A stretch of 11,015 nucleotides of DNA from Azoarcus sp. (lineage in GTDB: Bacteria > Pseudomonadota > Gammaproteobacteria > Burkholderiales > Rhodocyclaceae): NCBI GenBank assembly GCA_031259795.1, contig JAIRLA010000185.1, forward strand, positions 1 to 11,015. The letters run 5' to 3'. Both the position numbers and the translations under genes were made by a program. The notes under the pieces are model-generated. The model did not search any database. It was not told the DNA's origin and saw only the letters and a program-made list of their open reading frames with translations. Positions 4,030 through 11,015 of this stretch are shown here, piece by piece (the stretch's first letter is position 1; every line of letters starts with the position of its first letter).

Positions 4030-7000
4030 TCATGCGCGGGCGTCCGCCAGTCCGCCCCGGGACGCCAGGAACTTTACCAAATACCGCCCCGTGTGCGAAT
4101 TTGCCACGGTCATGACCGCCTCCGGCGGGCCTTCGGCGACGATGTGGCCGCCGTCGCCGCCGCCTTCCGGCCCGAGGTCGATCAGCCAGTCCGCTTCGGC
4201 AATCACATCGAGGTCGTGTTCGATCACCAATACCGTGTGCCCGGCTTCGGTGAGGCGATGCAGGACGCGGATGAGTTTTTCCACGTCGGCCATGTGCAGG
4301 CCGACCGTGGGTTCGTCGAGCACGTAGAGCGTGTGGCGCGCGGGCGGCAGCGGCAGTCCGGCGCTGGATTCGCCCGCGCGCACGCGCACGCGGGCAAGTT
4401 CCGTCACCAGTTTGATCCGCTGCGCTTCGCCGCCCGAAAGCGTCGGGCTGGGCTGCCCCAGGGTCAGGTAACCGAGACCGACATCCTGCAACAAACGCAG
4501 GGGATGGGCAATCGCCGGATGGGCGGCGAAGAACGTCACCGCTTCGTCTACTTCCATCGCCAGCACATCGGCCACCGATTTGCCGCGCCAGCGCACCAGC
4601 AGGGTTTCGGGGTTGAAGCGCGCGCCGCCGCAGGCTTCGCACGGCGTCTTCACGTCGGGAAGAAAGCTCATCTCCACCGTGATCTGCCCGGCGCCTTCGC
4701 ATACCGGGCAACGTCCCGCGCCGGTATTGAAGGAAAAGCGCGCCGCGTTCCAGCCGTGGGCGCGCGCCTCGAGCGTGTCGGCGAAAAGCTTGCGGATCGC
4801 ATCCCAGAAACCGACGTAGGTCGCCGGGCAGGAGCGCGGCGTCTTGCCGATCGGGGTCTGGTCGACTTCCAGCACGCGGCCTACCTCCCGCCAACCCGGC
4901 AGCGCGCGGCAGCCCGCGATGCCCGCGGGCGCCGCCGGAGCGGGCGCGGTCTCCGCGAGCGCCTTGCCGCGCCGCCGCGCTTTCATCATTTCCGGCTCGC
5001 CGAGCAGGGCGCGCAGGTTGGCGTGGATGACGCCGCGGGCGAGCGTGGATTTGCCCGAGCCGGAGACGCCGCTCACCACGGTGAGGCGGGCAAGCGGGAT
5101 GCGCGGGGAAATATTCTTGAGGTTGTGCAGGTTCGCGCCCATCACCCGCAGCGCCGGATGCGCGCCATCCACCGGGCGGCGCGGGCGCATCGGATGCGCC
5201 AATGGCGCGCGCAGGCAGGCGCCGGTCGCCGAGGCCGGCACGGCGCTCACTTCGGCGAGCGTACCGGCGGCGACGATCTCGCCGCCGCGCCTGCCGGCGC
5301 CGGGGCCGAGGTCGATGAGGTGGTCGGCGCGGCGGATGGTTTCCTCGTCATGTTCGACGACCAGCAGGGTGTTGCCCCGGTCGCGCAGGGCCGCGAGCGT
5401 ATCGAGCAACAGGTGGTTGTCGCGCGGGTGCAGGCCGATGGTCGGCTCGTCGAGCACGTAGCACACGCCGCGCAGGTTGGAGCCGAGCTGGGCGGCCAGC
5501 CGGATGCGCTGCGCTTCGCCTCCCGAGAGGGTGGGGGCGGCGCGGTCGAGAGTGAGATAGCCGAGGCCGACGCGCTGGAGAAAATCGAGGCGGCCGCGGA
5601 TTTCGCCGATCAGGTCGCGGGCGATGCCGGCTTCGCGTTCGTCGAGTGCGAGCGCGGCGAAAAACGCCGCGGCGCGTTCGACCGACAGGGTCGCCAGTTC
5701 GTGCAGCCCCAGTTCGCGGAAACGCACCGCGCGCGCCACCGGGTTGAGACGCGCGCCTTCGCAGGCCGGGCATACTTTGCCGGAGCGGAGCACGCCTTCC
5801 ACGTTGCCGAGATCGAGTTGATCGGGATCGTCGACGCGCGCCAGCGTTTCCAGCCCGGTGCCGTAGCATTGCGGGCACCAGCCATGGCGGGAGTTATATG
5901 AGAACAGGCGGGGATCCGGCTCGGGAAAGCTCCTGCCGCAGGACGGGCAGGCGCGCAGGGTGGAGAAGGTCAACGGTTTCGCGCCCATCTCGCCCAGCGC
6001 CAGCGCCTTGCCCACGCCCTTGCCGTGTTCGAGCGCGAGGCGCACGAAACCGCGCAGCACGGCTTCGTTCTCCGGGCGCGCGAGCGCCATGCCGACCGGC
6101 AGGTCGATGTCATGTTCGCGGTAGCGGTCGAGGCGCGGCCATTTCGCGGTCGGCAGGTATTCGCCATCGACCCGCAATTGCTCATGGCCCTTGCCGCGCG
6201 CCCACTTGGCGAGTTCGTTGTACAGCCCTTTGCGCCCCGTCACCAGCGGCGCCAGTATTTCGAGCGATGCGCCGTGGAAATCGCGCATCAACTGCGCGAC
6301 GATGGCCTCGAAACTCTGCGGACTCACCGCCACTTGGCAGTCCGGGCAATACTGGACGCCGAGCTTGACGTAGAGCAGGCGCAGGAACGGGTGGATCTCG
6401 GTCAGAGTGGCGACCGTGCTCTTGTAGCCGCCCCGGCTGGTGCGCTGTTCGATCGCCACCGTCGGCGGAATGCCGCCGAGGTGGTCGACGTCGGGACGGC
6501 GGGCCGGTTGCACGAACTGGCGCGCGTAGGCGTTGAGCGATTCGAGATAGCGGCGCTGGCCTTCGCCGAAAACGATGTCGAAAGCGAGCGTCGATTTGCC
6601 GGAACCCGACAGGCCGGTGACGACGGTCAGGCGTTCGCGCGGAATCGTCGCGTTGATGTTCTTCAGATTGTGTTCGCGGGCGCGGAAGATTTCGATCGCC
6701 GGCGGCGCGGCGCGGCGTTCCGCCCGCCAGGCGGGGCGTGGTTCAGCGACTTGGCGGCGGCGGCGTCCGGCTTCGCCGCGGGCGCGGTCGAGCGCCGCGG
6801 CATAGTCGCGCAATGCCGCCGCCGTGTGCGAGGAGGGATGGACGGCAAGCGTGTCCGGCGCGCCTTCGGCGACCAGCCTGCCGCCTTCGTCGCCGCCTTC
6901 GGGGCCGAGGTCGATGATCCAGTCGGCGGCGGCGATGAGGTCGAGATTGTGCTCGATGACGATCAGCGAATGCCCGGCGGCGATGAGATGGTCGAAGGCC

Positions 7001-9681
7001 CGCAACAGTACGGCGATATCCTCGAAGTGCAGGCCGGTGCTGGGTTCGTCGAAGAGGAACAGCAGCCCGGCCGCGCCGCCGCCTTTATCCACAGGGTTGT
7101 TCACAGTTTTTCCACGGCGCTTCCCCGGCGCCGCTCCGGCCAGATGACCGGCGAGCTTGAGGCGTTGCGCCTCGCCGCCGGAGAGGGTCGGTACCGGCTG
7201 TCCAAGCCGCAGGTAATCGAGTCCGACTTCGGAGAGCGGCGCCAGCGCCGCCAGCACTTTGGCTTCGCCAGCGAAGAATTGCAGCGCCTCGCTCACGGTC
7301 ATTTCCAGCACATCGGCGACCGAGCGGCCGTGCCAGTGCAGTTCGAGCACTTCCGGGCGGTAGCGCTTGCCGCCGCAATCGGGGCAGCGCAGCCAGACAT
7401 CGGAGAGAAACTGCATTTCGACATGCTCGAAACCCGAACCGGAACAGGTCGGGCAGCGGCCATGCCCGGCATTGAAACTGAACGTGCCGGGACTGTAGCC
7501 GCGTTCCCTGGCCTGCGGCAGCGCGGCGAAAAGTTGACGGATCGCATCCCACGCCCCTACGTAGCTCACGGGGTTGGAGCGCGAACTCTTGCCGATGGGC
7601 GATTGGTCGATCATGACGACGCCGGAGAGCGCCTCCATGCCGTCGATGCGCTCGAACGCGCCGCCCGCCTGCTCCGCGCCCTGGCCGAAATGCCGCGCCA
7701 GCGCCGGATAAAGCACGTTCTCGATCAGCGTCGACTTGCCCGAGCCGGAAACGCCGGTCAGGCACACCAGCCGCCGCAGCGGAAACGCCGCCGTCAGCGC
7801 GTGCAGGTTGTGCGCGCGCGCGCCGCTTATCGTCAGCCTCGCCGTGTCCGCATCGACCGCCCTGGCGCGGCGGCCCTCGCCGATGCGCTTACAGCCCGCC
7901 AGCCAGGGCCCGGTAATCGAACGCGGATCGGCGGCGATTTCCGCCAAGGCGCCGCGGGCGACGAGTTCGCCGCCGCGCTCGCCCGCGCCGGGACCGATTT
8001 CGAGCAATTCGTCGGCGGCCAGCATCATTTGCGGATCGTGTTCGACCACCACCAGAGTATTGCCGGCATCGCGCAGCCGCGCCATCACACCGAGAATGCG
8101 GCCAATATCGCGCGGATGCAGACCGATCGACGGCTCATCGAGCACGAAAAGCGTGTTGACCAGCGAGACGCCGAGCGCCGTGGTGAGATTGATCCGTTGC
8201 ACCTCGCCGCCGGAGAGCGTGCGCGACTGGCGGTCGAGCGTCAGATAGCCCAGGCCGACATCGACGAGGTAATCCAGGCGGGCGCGGATTTCGCCGAGCA
8301 CCAGCGCCCCGGCCTCGCCGGCCAGCCCGGGCAATTCCAGCCCGGCGGCCAGTTCGCGCACTTTCGCTACCGGCAGCGCCATCAGTTCGTGAATCGCCAG
8401 TCCTCTTTCGTCCTCCGCGCCGGAGACCGGCAATCGCCACAGCAAGGCGTCCGGCTTGAGGCGCGCGCCATGGCAGGCCGGGCATTTCGTATAGCTGCGG
8501 TAACGCGACAGCAGCACCCGGATATGCATCTTGTACGCCTTGCTTTCCAGCCAGTCGAAAAAGTGGCGCACGCCGTACCAATGGCGCGGCCAGGACGACT
8601 CCCAGCTTTTCCACGCTTCATCGCCCTCGAACAGCCAGCGCCGGTGCGCGGGCGGCAGGTCGCGGAGCGGGATGTCGGTGGCGACGCCATGTTTCGCCGC
8701 CATGCGCATGAGATCGTCCTGGCATTCGTGGAAGCTCCGCGTCTGCCATGGGCGAATCGCGCCTTCGGCCAGGGTTTTCGTCTCATCGGGCGCCACGAGG
8801 CCGAAATCCACCCCGATCACCCGCCCGAAACCACGGCAGGTTTCGCACGCGCCGATGGCGGAATTGAACGAGAACAAGGCCGGCGACGGATTGCTGTAGG
8901 CAATATCGCAGGCGGCGCAGTGCAGGCCCGTGGAATAGGGCCACGCCTCTTCGCCCTTTTCAGCGGCGGCGAATACCACGAGGCGGCCATGACCGTGGCG
9001 CAGGGCGGTTTCCAGCGCCTCGGCGAGGCGTTCCGGCTCGGCCTTCGCCAACCGCAAACGATCCTGCACCACTTGGAGCACGCCGCCATCCTGGCGCGCA
9101 TGGATGCGGGTATAGCCCTGGGCGGCGAGCAGCGCGGCGGTTTCCTCAGCCGTGAAACTTTTCGGCGCCGCGAACGGAAAGCATATTTCCAGCCGCGGAT
9201 CGCCCATTGCCGCCGCGCGCCGGACGAGATCGGCGGCAATGCTCGCCGGATCGTCGCGCCGTACCGGCTGGCCACAGCGACGGCAATACAGGCGGGCGGC
9301 GTTGGCGTAAAGCAGCTTGAAATAGTCGGCCAGCTCGGTCATGGTGCCCACGGTCGAGCGGGAAGTGCGCACCTGGCCGCTCTGGTCGATGGCGATCGCC
9401 GGCGGCACGCCCTCGATGCGATCGACGCGGGGCTTGTCCATGCGTTCGAGGAACTGGCGCGCGTAAGGCGAGAAAGTCTCGACATAACGGCGCTGCCCTT
9501 CGGCATAAAGCGTGTCGAAAACGAGCGAGGACTTTCCCGAACCGGAAACGCCGGTGACCACCAACAGGCGATTCAGCGGCAAATCCAGCGACAGGCCGCG
9601 CAGATTGTTCTGGCGCGCGCCGCGGATATGGATGGCATCATTTCCACCGGACATGGCGGGAACCGGGATTGGCAAAGGCAT
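4030..9681 (-). CDS. uvrA: Double-length UvrA, excinuclease ABC subunit A 'dimeric form'
   Basis: This 1883-residue protein is two complete UvrA chains in one polypeptide, about twice the usual 940-970. UvrA dimers recognise bulky DNA lesions and load UvrB in nucleotide excision repair. Half 1 spans about 1-945 and half 2 about 996-1883, joined by an Arg/Ala-rich linker. Four Walker A motifs G[VL]SGSGKS start at 44, 643, 1023 and 1538. Four LSGGE signatures start at 489, 833, 1385 and 1748. All four Walker B motifs are intact (DEPSIGLH, DEPSTGLH, DEPTIGLH, DEPTVGLH). Zinc-module cysteines are complete: C255/258/279/282, C743/746/766/769, C1245/1248/1269/1272 and C1658/1661/1681/1684. Both halves keep a segment where UvrB binds; that of half 2 (ILAPLVTGRKG onward) looks closer to canonical UvrA. 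The start is uncertain: 9681 or the ATG at 9654, neither with a strong ribosome site. Such fused forms are known in betaproteobacteria and usually accompany a standard uvrA elsewhere. No LexA-type operator is visible upstream. Confidence 0.95.
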   Translation of the reverse strand: MPLPIPVPAMSGGNDAIHIRGARQNNLRGLSLDLPLNRLLVVTGVSGSGKSSLVFDTLYAEGQRRYVETFSPYARQFLERMDKPRVDRIEGVPPAIAIDQSGQVRTSRSTVGTMTELADYFKLLYANAARLYCRRCGQPVRRDDPASIAADLVRRAAAMGDPRLEICFPFAAPKSFTAEETAALLAAQGYTRIHARQDGGVLQVVQDRLRLAKAEPERLAEALETALRHGHGRLVVFAAAEKGEEAWPYSTGLHCAACDIAYSNPSPALFSFNSAIGACETCRGFGRVIGVDFGLVAPDETKTLAEGAIRPWQTRSFHECQDDLMRMAAKHGVATDIPLRDLPPAHRRWLFEGDEAWKSWESSWPRHWYGVRHFFDWLESKAYKMHIRVLLSRYRSYTKCPACHGARLKPDALLWRLPVSGAEDERGLAIHELMALPVAKVRELAAGLELPGLAGEAGALVLGEIRARLDYLVDVGLGYLTLDRQSRTLSGGEVQRINLTTALGVSLVNTLFVLDEPSIGLHPRDIGRILGVMARLRDAGNTLVVVEHDPQMMLAADELLEIGPGAGERGGELVARGALAEIAADPRSITGPWLAGCKRIGEGRRARAVDADTARLTISGARAHNLHALTAAFPLRRLVCLTGVSGSGKSTLIENVLYPALARHFGQGAEQAGGAFERIDGMEALSGVVMIDQSPIGKSSRSNPVSYVGAWDAIRQLFAALPQARERGYSPGTFSFNAGHGRCPTCSGSGFEHVEMQFLSDVWLRCPDCGGKRYRPEVLELHWHGRSVADVLEMTVSEALQFFAGEAKVLAALAPLSEVGLDYLRLGQPVPTLSGGEAQRLKLAGHLAGAAPGKRRGKTVNNPVDKGGGAAGLLFLFDEPSTGLHFEDIAVLLRAFDHLIAAGHSLIVIEHNLDLIAAADWIIDLGPEGGDEGGRLVAEGAPDTLAVHPSSHTAAALRDYAAALDRARGEAGRRRRQVAEPRPAWRAERRAAPPAIEIFRAREHNLKNINATIPRERLTVVTGLSGSGKSTLAFDIVFGEGQRRYLESLNAYARQFVQPARRPDVDHLGGIPPTVAIEQRTSRGGYKSTVATLTEIHPFLRLLYVKLGVQYCPDCQVAVSPQSFEAIVAQLMRDFHGASLEILAPLVTGRKGLYNELAKWARGKGHEQLRVDGEYLPTAKWPRLDRYREHDIDLPVGMALARPENEAVLRGFVRLALEHGKGVGKALALGEMGAKPLTFSTLRACPSCGRSFPEPDPRLFSYNSRHGWCPQCYGTGLETLARVDDPDQLDLGNVEGVLRSGKVCPACEGARLNPVARAVRFRELGLHELATLSVERAAAFFAALALDEREAGIARDLIGEIRGRLDFLQRVGLGYLTLDRAAPTLSGGEAQRIRLAAQLGSNLRGVCYVLDEPTIGLHPRDNHLLLDTLAALRDRGNTLLVVEHDEETIRRADHLIDLGPGAGRRGGEIVAAGTLAEVSAVPASATGACLRAPLAHPMRPRRPVDGAHPALRVMGANLHNLKNISPRIPLARLTVVSGVSGSGKSTLARGVIHANLRALLGEPEMMKARRRGKALAETAPAPAAPAGIAGCRALPGWREVGRVLEVDQTPIGKTPRSCPATYVGFWDAIRKLFADTLEARAHGWNAARFSFNTGAGRCPVCEGAGQITVEMSFLPDVKTPCEACGGARFNPETLLVRWRGKSVADVLAMEVDEAVTFFAAHPAIAHPLRLLQDVGLGYLTLGQPSPTLSGGEAQRIKLVTELARVRVRAGESSAGLPLPPARHTLYVLDEPTVGLHMADVEKLIRVLHRLTEAGHTVLVIEHDLDVIAEADWLIDLGPEGGGDGGHIVAEGPPEAVMTVANSHTGRYLVKFLASRGGLADARA
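7085..7116 (+). other. Three DnaA-box-like 9-mers inside uvrA
   Basis: TTATCCACA (7085-7093) is a perfect consensus DnaA box. TTGTTCACA (7097-7105) and TTTTCCACG (7108-7116) are near matches, with starts spaced 12 and 11 bp apart. They lie in the part of uvrA encoding a low-complexity insertion (residues about 856-866, KTVNNPVDKGG) between the second LSGGE and its Walker B. The sequence match is direct; any binding role is speculative. Confidence 0.35.
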
Positions 9682-9715
9682 TCATCATCGCACGGCTCCG
9701 CCGGAGAAAGCAAAG

Positions 9716-9750
9716 GCGCGAACTGTGAACAGCGTCGCTGCGCGCCGGAT
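9716..9750 (-). repeat. End module of the dispersed repeat, inverted copy
   Basis: On the minus strand this reads CACCATCCGGCGCGCAGCGA, then CGCTGTTCACAG, matching the terminal parts of the modules at 9847-9880, 450-484 and 3112-3083 (minus). It faces the compound repeat at 9781-9880, so the pair forms an inverted arrangement like that at 167-376. It lies 35 bp upstream of the uvrA start. Confidence 0.55.
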
Positions 9751-9780
9751 GGTGAAGCCCCCTTTCCTGGCCCTTCCTTT

Positions 9781-9880
9781 CCCCCTGCGGGGAGGGGAGT
9801 CCATTGGAAGAACTCGTCATTGCGAGGGCCGCAGGCCCGCGGCAATCCAGTTCGTTCCATCCGGCGCGTGAGCGCCGCTG
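9781..9880 (+). repeat. Compound repeat: palindrome, TCCATTGGAAGAA box and ATTGC module
   Basis: A CCCC-TGC-GGGG stem (9782-9792) leads into GGGGAGTCCATTGGAAGAAC (9794-9813). This joins directly to CTCGTCATTGCGAGG, whose ATTGC pairs with GCAAT around GGGCC-GCA-GGCCC. Then come CCAGTTCGTTCCATCCGGCG and the final stem GGCGC-GTGA-GCGCC. It has the same module order as 372-489 but without the extra 26 bases between box and hairpin. No T tract follows the last stem. Confidence 0.75.
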
Positions 9881-9927
9881 GATAGGATTACCCTCTCTTT
9901 CCGGAAGACCCGCCTCACTTTTTTTTC

Positions 9928-9956
9928 GTCCGCGGATGCGCGTTTCGCACGCGGAC
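9928..9956. repeat. Hairpin/inverted repeat upstream of the CoA-transferase operon
   Basis: GTCCGCG (9928-9934) pairs with CGCGGAC (9950-9956), and inside it TGCG pairs with CGCA around loop CGTTT, with GA bulged on one side. An eight-T run (9919-9926) precedes rather than follows it on the plus strand, so it is not an intrinsic terminator in either direction. It could be an operator-like dyad or a structural element. Confidence 0.45.
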
Positions 9957-10050
9957 CTCCCGCGCGCCGCCGCTCCCCGATAGAATGCGACACTGGAGGA
10001 GACGACCGTCGAGATGACGGACTTCCCGCCAATAACTGTTCATCGGTGCT

Positions 10051-10068
10051 CCGCGCCAAAAGGCGCGG
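10051..10068 (+). promoter_or_regulatory. Leader hairpin before the CoA-transferase start
   Basis: CCGCGCC, loop AAAA and GGCGCGG form a perfect 7-bp stem ending 24 bases before the ATG at 10093. There is no following T tract. In a transcript it would sit just upstream of the ribosome site (GGGAGA at 10079-10084), so it could protect the 5' end or tune translation. No riboswitch class is recognised. Confidence 0.35.
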
Positions 10069-10092
10069 GCGCACGTTTGGGAGAAGAGGGAA

Positions 10093-10800
10093 ATGAAATC
10101 AAAAAGACTTGAAATCGACAAGGTCGCATCGTTCCTGCGCGATGGCATGACCATCATGTACGGCGGCTTCATGGGCAATGGCACGCCGCCGCGCCTGATG
10201 CGGGCGATCCTGGACTCCGGCGTCAAGGATCTGACGGTGATCGGCGACGACGCGGCGTTTTCCGACGCCACCAAAGGCCCGGAAGGCATCGGCCTGCTGA
10301 TCCGCAACAAGCGGGTCAGGAAGATGATTACCGGCCACATCGGCCTGAACAAGGAAGCGCAGCGCCAGATGCTTGCTGGCGAAATGGAAATCGAGCTTTG
10401 TCCGATCGGCTCGATCGCCGAGCGCATCCGCGCCGGCGGTTCCGGCTTGGGCGGCGTGCTCACCCCCACCGGCGTAGGCACGAGCGTGGAAGACGTGCCG
10501 CAGGCTCTGACCATCAACGGCCAGAAATACACGAAGAAGCCGGTGTTCAGCATCAACGGGCGCGATTTTCTCTACGAAACCCCGCTCAAGGCCGATCTCG
10601 CGGTGCTGGAGGCCGTGCAGGCCGACAAGAGCGGCAACCTCGTCTATTACACCTCGATGAGGAACCACAATCCCCTGATGGCGTTCGCCGCCGAAACGGT
10701 CATCGTCGAGGCGCACCAGATCGTCGAAGTCGGCTGCATCGATCCCGATCACGTGATGACGCCGGGAACGCTGGTCGATTACATCATCTATCCCCATTGA
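10093..10800 (+). CDS. atoD: Class I CoA-transferase alpha subunit (AtoD / 3-oxoacid CoA-transferase A family)
   Basis: A 235-residue subunit of a heteromeric CoA-transferase that moves CoA between an acyl-CoA and a free acid, typically acetyl-CoA/acetate and acetoacetate or another 3-oxoacid. The CoA-transferase subunit A signature is present: D17-G18, then G24-G25-F26-x3-G30-x-P32. The interior segments GGSGLGGVLTPTGVGT, RDFLYETPLKADLAV and NPLMAFAAETVIVEAHQIVE are characteristic, and VMTPGTLVDYII ends the chain. Length is near the E. coli AtoD size of about 220. The purine-rich GGGAGAAGAGGG precedes the ATG. The beta subunit follows after 16 bp. Exact substrate (acetoacetate, 3-oxoadipate or butyrate type) cannot be read from sequence, so the symbol denotes the family. 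Confidence 0.9.
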   Translation: MKSKRLEIDKVASFLRDGMTIMYGGFMGNGTPPRLMRAILDSGVKDLTVIGDDAAFSDATKGPEGIGLLIRNKRVRKMITGHIGLNKEAQRQMLAGEMEIELCPIGSIAERIRAGGSGLGGVLTPTGVGTSVEDVPQALTINGQKYTKKPVFSINGRDFLYETPLKADLAVLEAVQADKSGNLVYYTSMRNHNPLMAFAAETVIVEAHQIVEVGCIDPDHVMTPGTLVDYIIYPH

Positions 10801-10816
10801 GACCAAGGAGAGCATC

Positions 10817-11015
10817 ATGTCAGAACAAATGAGCGCCAAGGAATTCATCGCGCGCCGCATCGCGCTGGAATTGAACGACGGCGACGTCGTCAACCTGGGC
10901 ATCGGCCTGCCGACGCTGGTCGCCAACTACCTGCCGCCCGGCGTCACCCTGATGCTGCAATCGGAAAACGGCTTTCTCGGCATCGGCCCGGTGCCGGAGG
11001 AAATCACCCCCATCG
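10817..11015 (+). CDS. atoA: Class I CoA-transferase beta subunit (AtoA / ScoB family), 5' part
   Basis: The first 66 residues are visible before the window ends. The conserved opening NLGIGLPTLVANYLP (26-40) leads to LQSENGFLGIGP (47-58), the subunit B signature. E50 corresponds to the catalytic glutamate that forms the acyl-enzyme anhydride and CoA thioester. AAGGAG (10805-10810) lies 6 bases before the ATG. With the preceding gene it makes the alpha2-beta2 type enzyme. A full beta subunit is usually about 210-220 residues, so about two thirds lies beyond the window. Confidence 0.92.
   Translation, partial: MSEQMSAKEFIARRIALELNDGDVVNLGIGLPTLVANYLPPGVTLMLQSENGFLGIGPVPEEITPI

Larger units (their letters stand above)
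9682..10092. other. Divergent intergenic region uvrA / CoA-transferase operon
   Basis: These 411 bases hold no convincing full gene. From left: a minus-oriented end module of the repeat family (9716-9750), a compound repeat (9781-9880), an 11-bp-stem hairpin (9928-9956), a purine-rich leader with GGAGGAG at 9995-10001, a second hairpin (10051-10068), and the ribosome site of the next gene. A 32-codon frame (10014-10112) overlaps the start of the CoA-transferase gene. A TAGAAT at 9981-9986 is a possible -10 but has no matching -35. Confidence 0.65.

Noticed and set aside
7085..7116. A replication origin
   Set aside because: Three boxes inside a coding region with no dnaA, dnaN, gidA or AT-rich unwinding element nearby do not support oriC.
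9723..9732. CTGTGAACAG as a LexA (SOS) box in front of uvrA
   Set aside because: CTGT and ACAG are separated by 2 bases rather than 8, and the motif is part of the dispersed end module seen elsewhere.
6025..9885. Plus-strand frame of 1286 codons antisense to uvrA (and another of 899 codons at 3202-5901)
   Set aside because: They lie wholly opposite a gene with complete UvrA motifs. Their translations are Arg/Ala/Gly-rich with no domain, and such long antisense frames are routine in GC-rich DNA.

Overview
The window looks like chromosomal DNA of a GC-rich proteobacterium, most likely a betaproteobacterium. Three things point there: the gene set fur / bamE / dapB with fur divergent from bamE, a double-length 'dimeric form' UvrA, and GC-rich codon use throughout. 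I cannot name the genus from sequence alone.

Layout from left to right. A 3' gene tail of unknown identity runs into a 0.5 kb repeat-rich gap (110-597). Then come fur (minus strand), bamE and dapB (plus strand). A second gap follows (2486-3261), holding a 21-bp minisatellite of about 13 units behind a near-consensus sigma-70-type promoter, plus dispersed repeat modules. Next, on the minus strand, are a cytochrome b561-family membrane protein (3262-3960) and a very large tandem UvrA (4030-9681, 1883 residues, four ABC ATPase modules). The 411-bp gap between uvrA and the next genes holds more copies of the same repeat modules, two hairpins and the leader of a class I CoA-transferase operon. That operon has the alpha subunit complete (10093-10800) and the beta subunit cut by the window end.

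How the genes relate: Fur is the metal-responsive regulator. BamE is an outer-membrane assembly lipoprotein, and DapB belongs to lysine and peptidoglycan-precursor synthesis. These are housekeeping functions linked by conserved neighbourhood rather than by a shared pathway. The cytochrome b and UvrA genes lie head to tail with a 69-bp gap, with no evident functional link. The two CoA-transferase subunits form one enzyme and are translationally close (16-bp gap).

The least explained sequence is non-coding. All three gaps over 250 bp carry members of one modular repeat family: CCTCCCCCGC palindromes, the TCCATCGGAAGAA box, and ATTGC...GCAAT hairpins ending in a GCGCC-type stem and CTG. Their stems differ between copies by paired changes, so folding appears to be conserved. 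The minisatellite is the other standout. It is open in four frames, but its variation falls at first and second codon positions and spares the third positions of its promoter-proximal ORF. I found no RNA genes, CRISPR arrays, transposase genes or defence genes.
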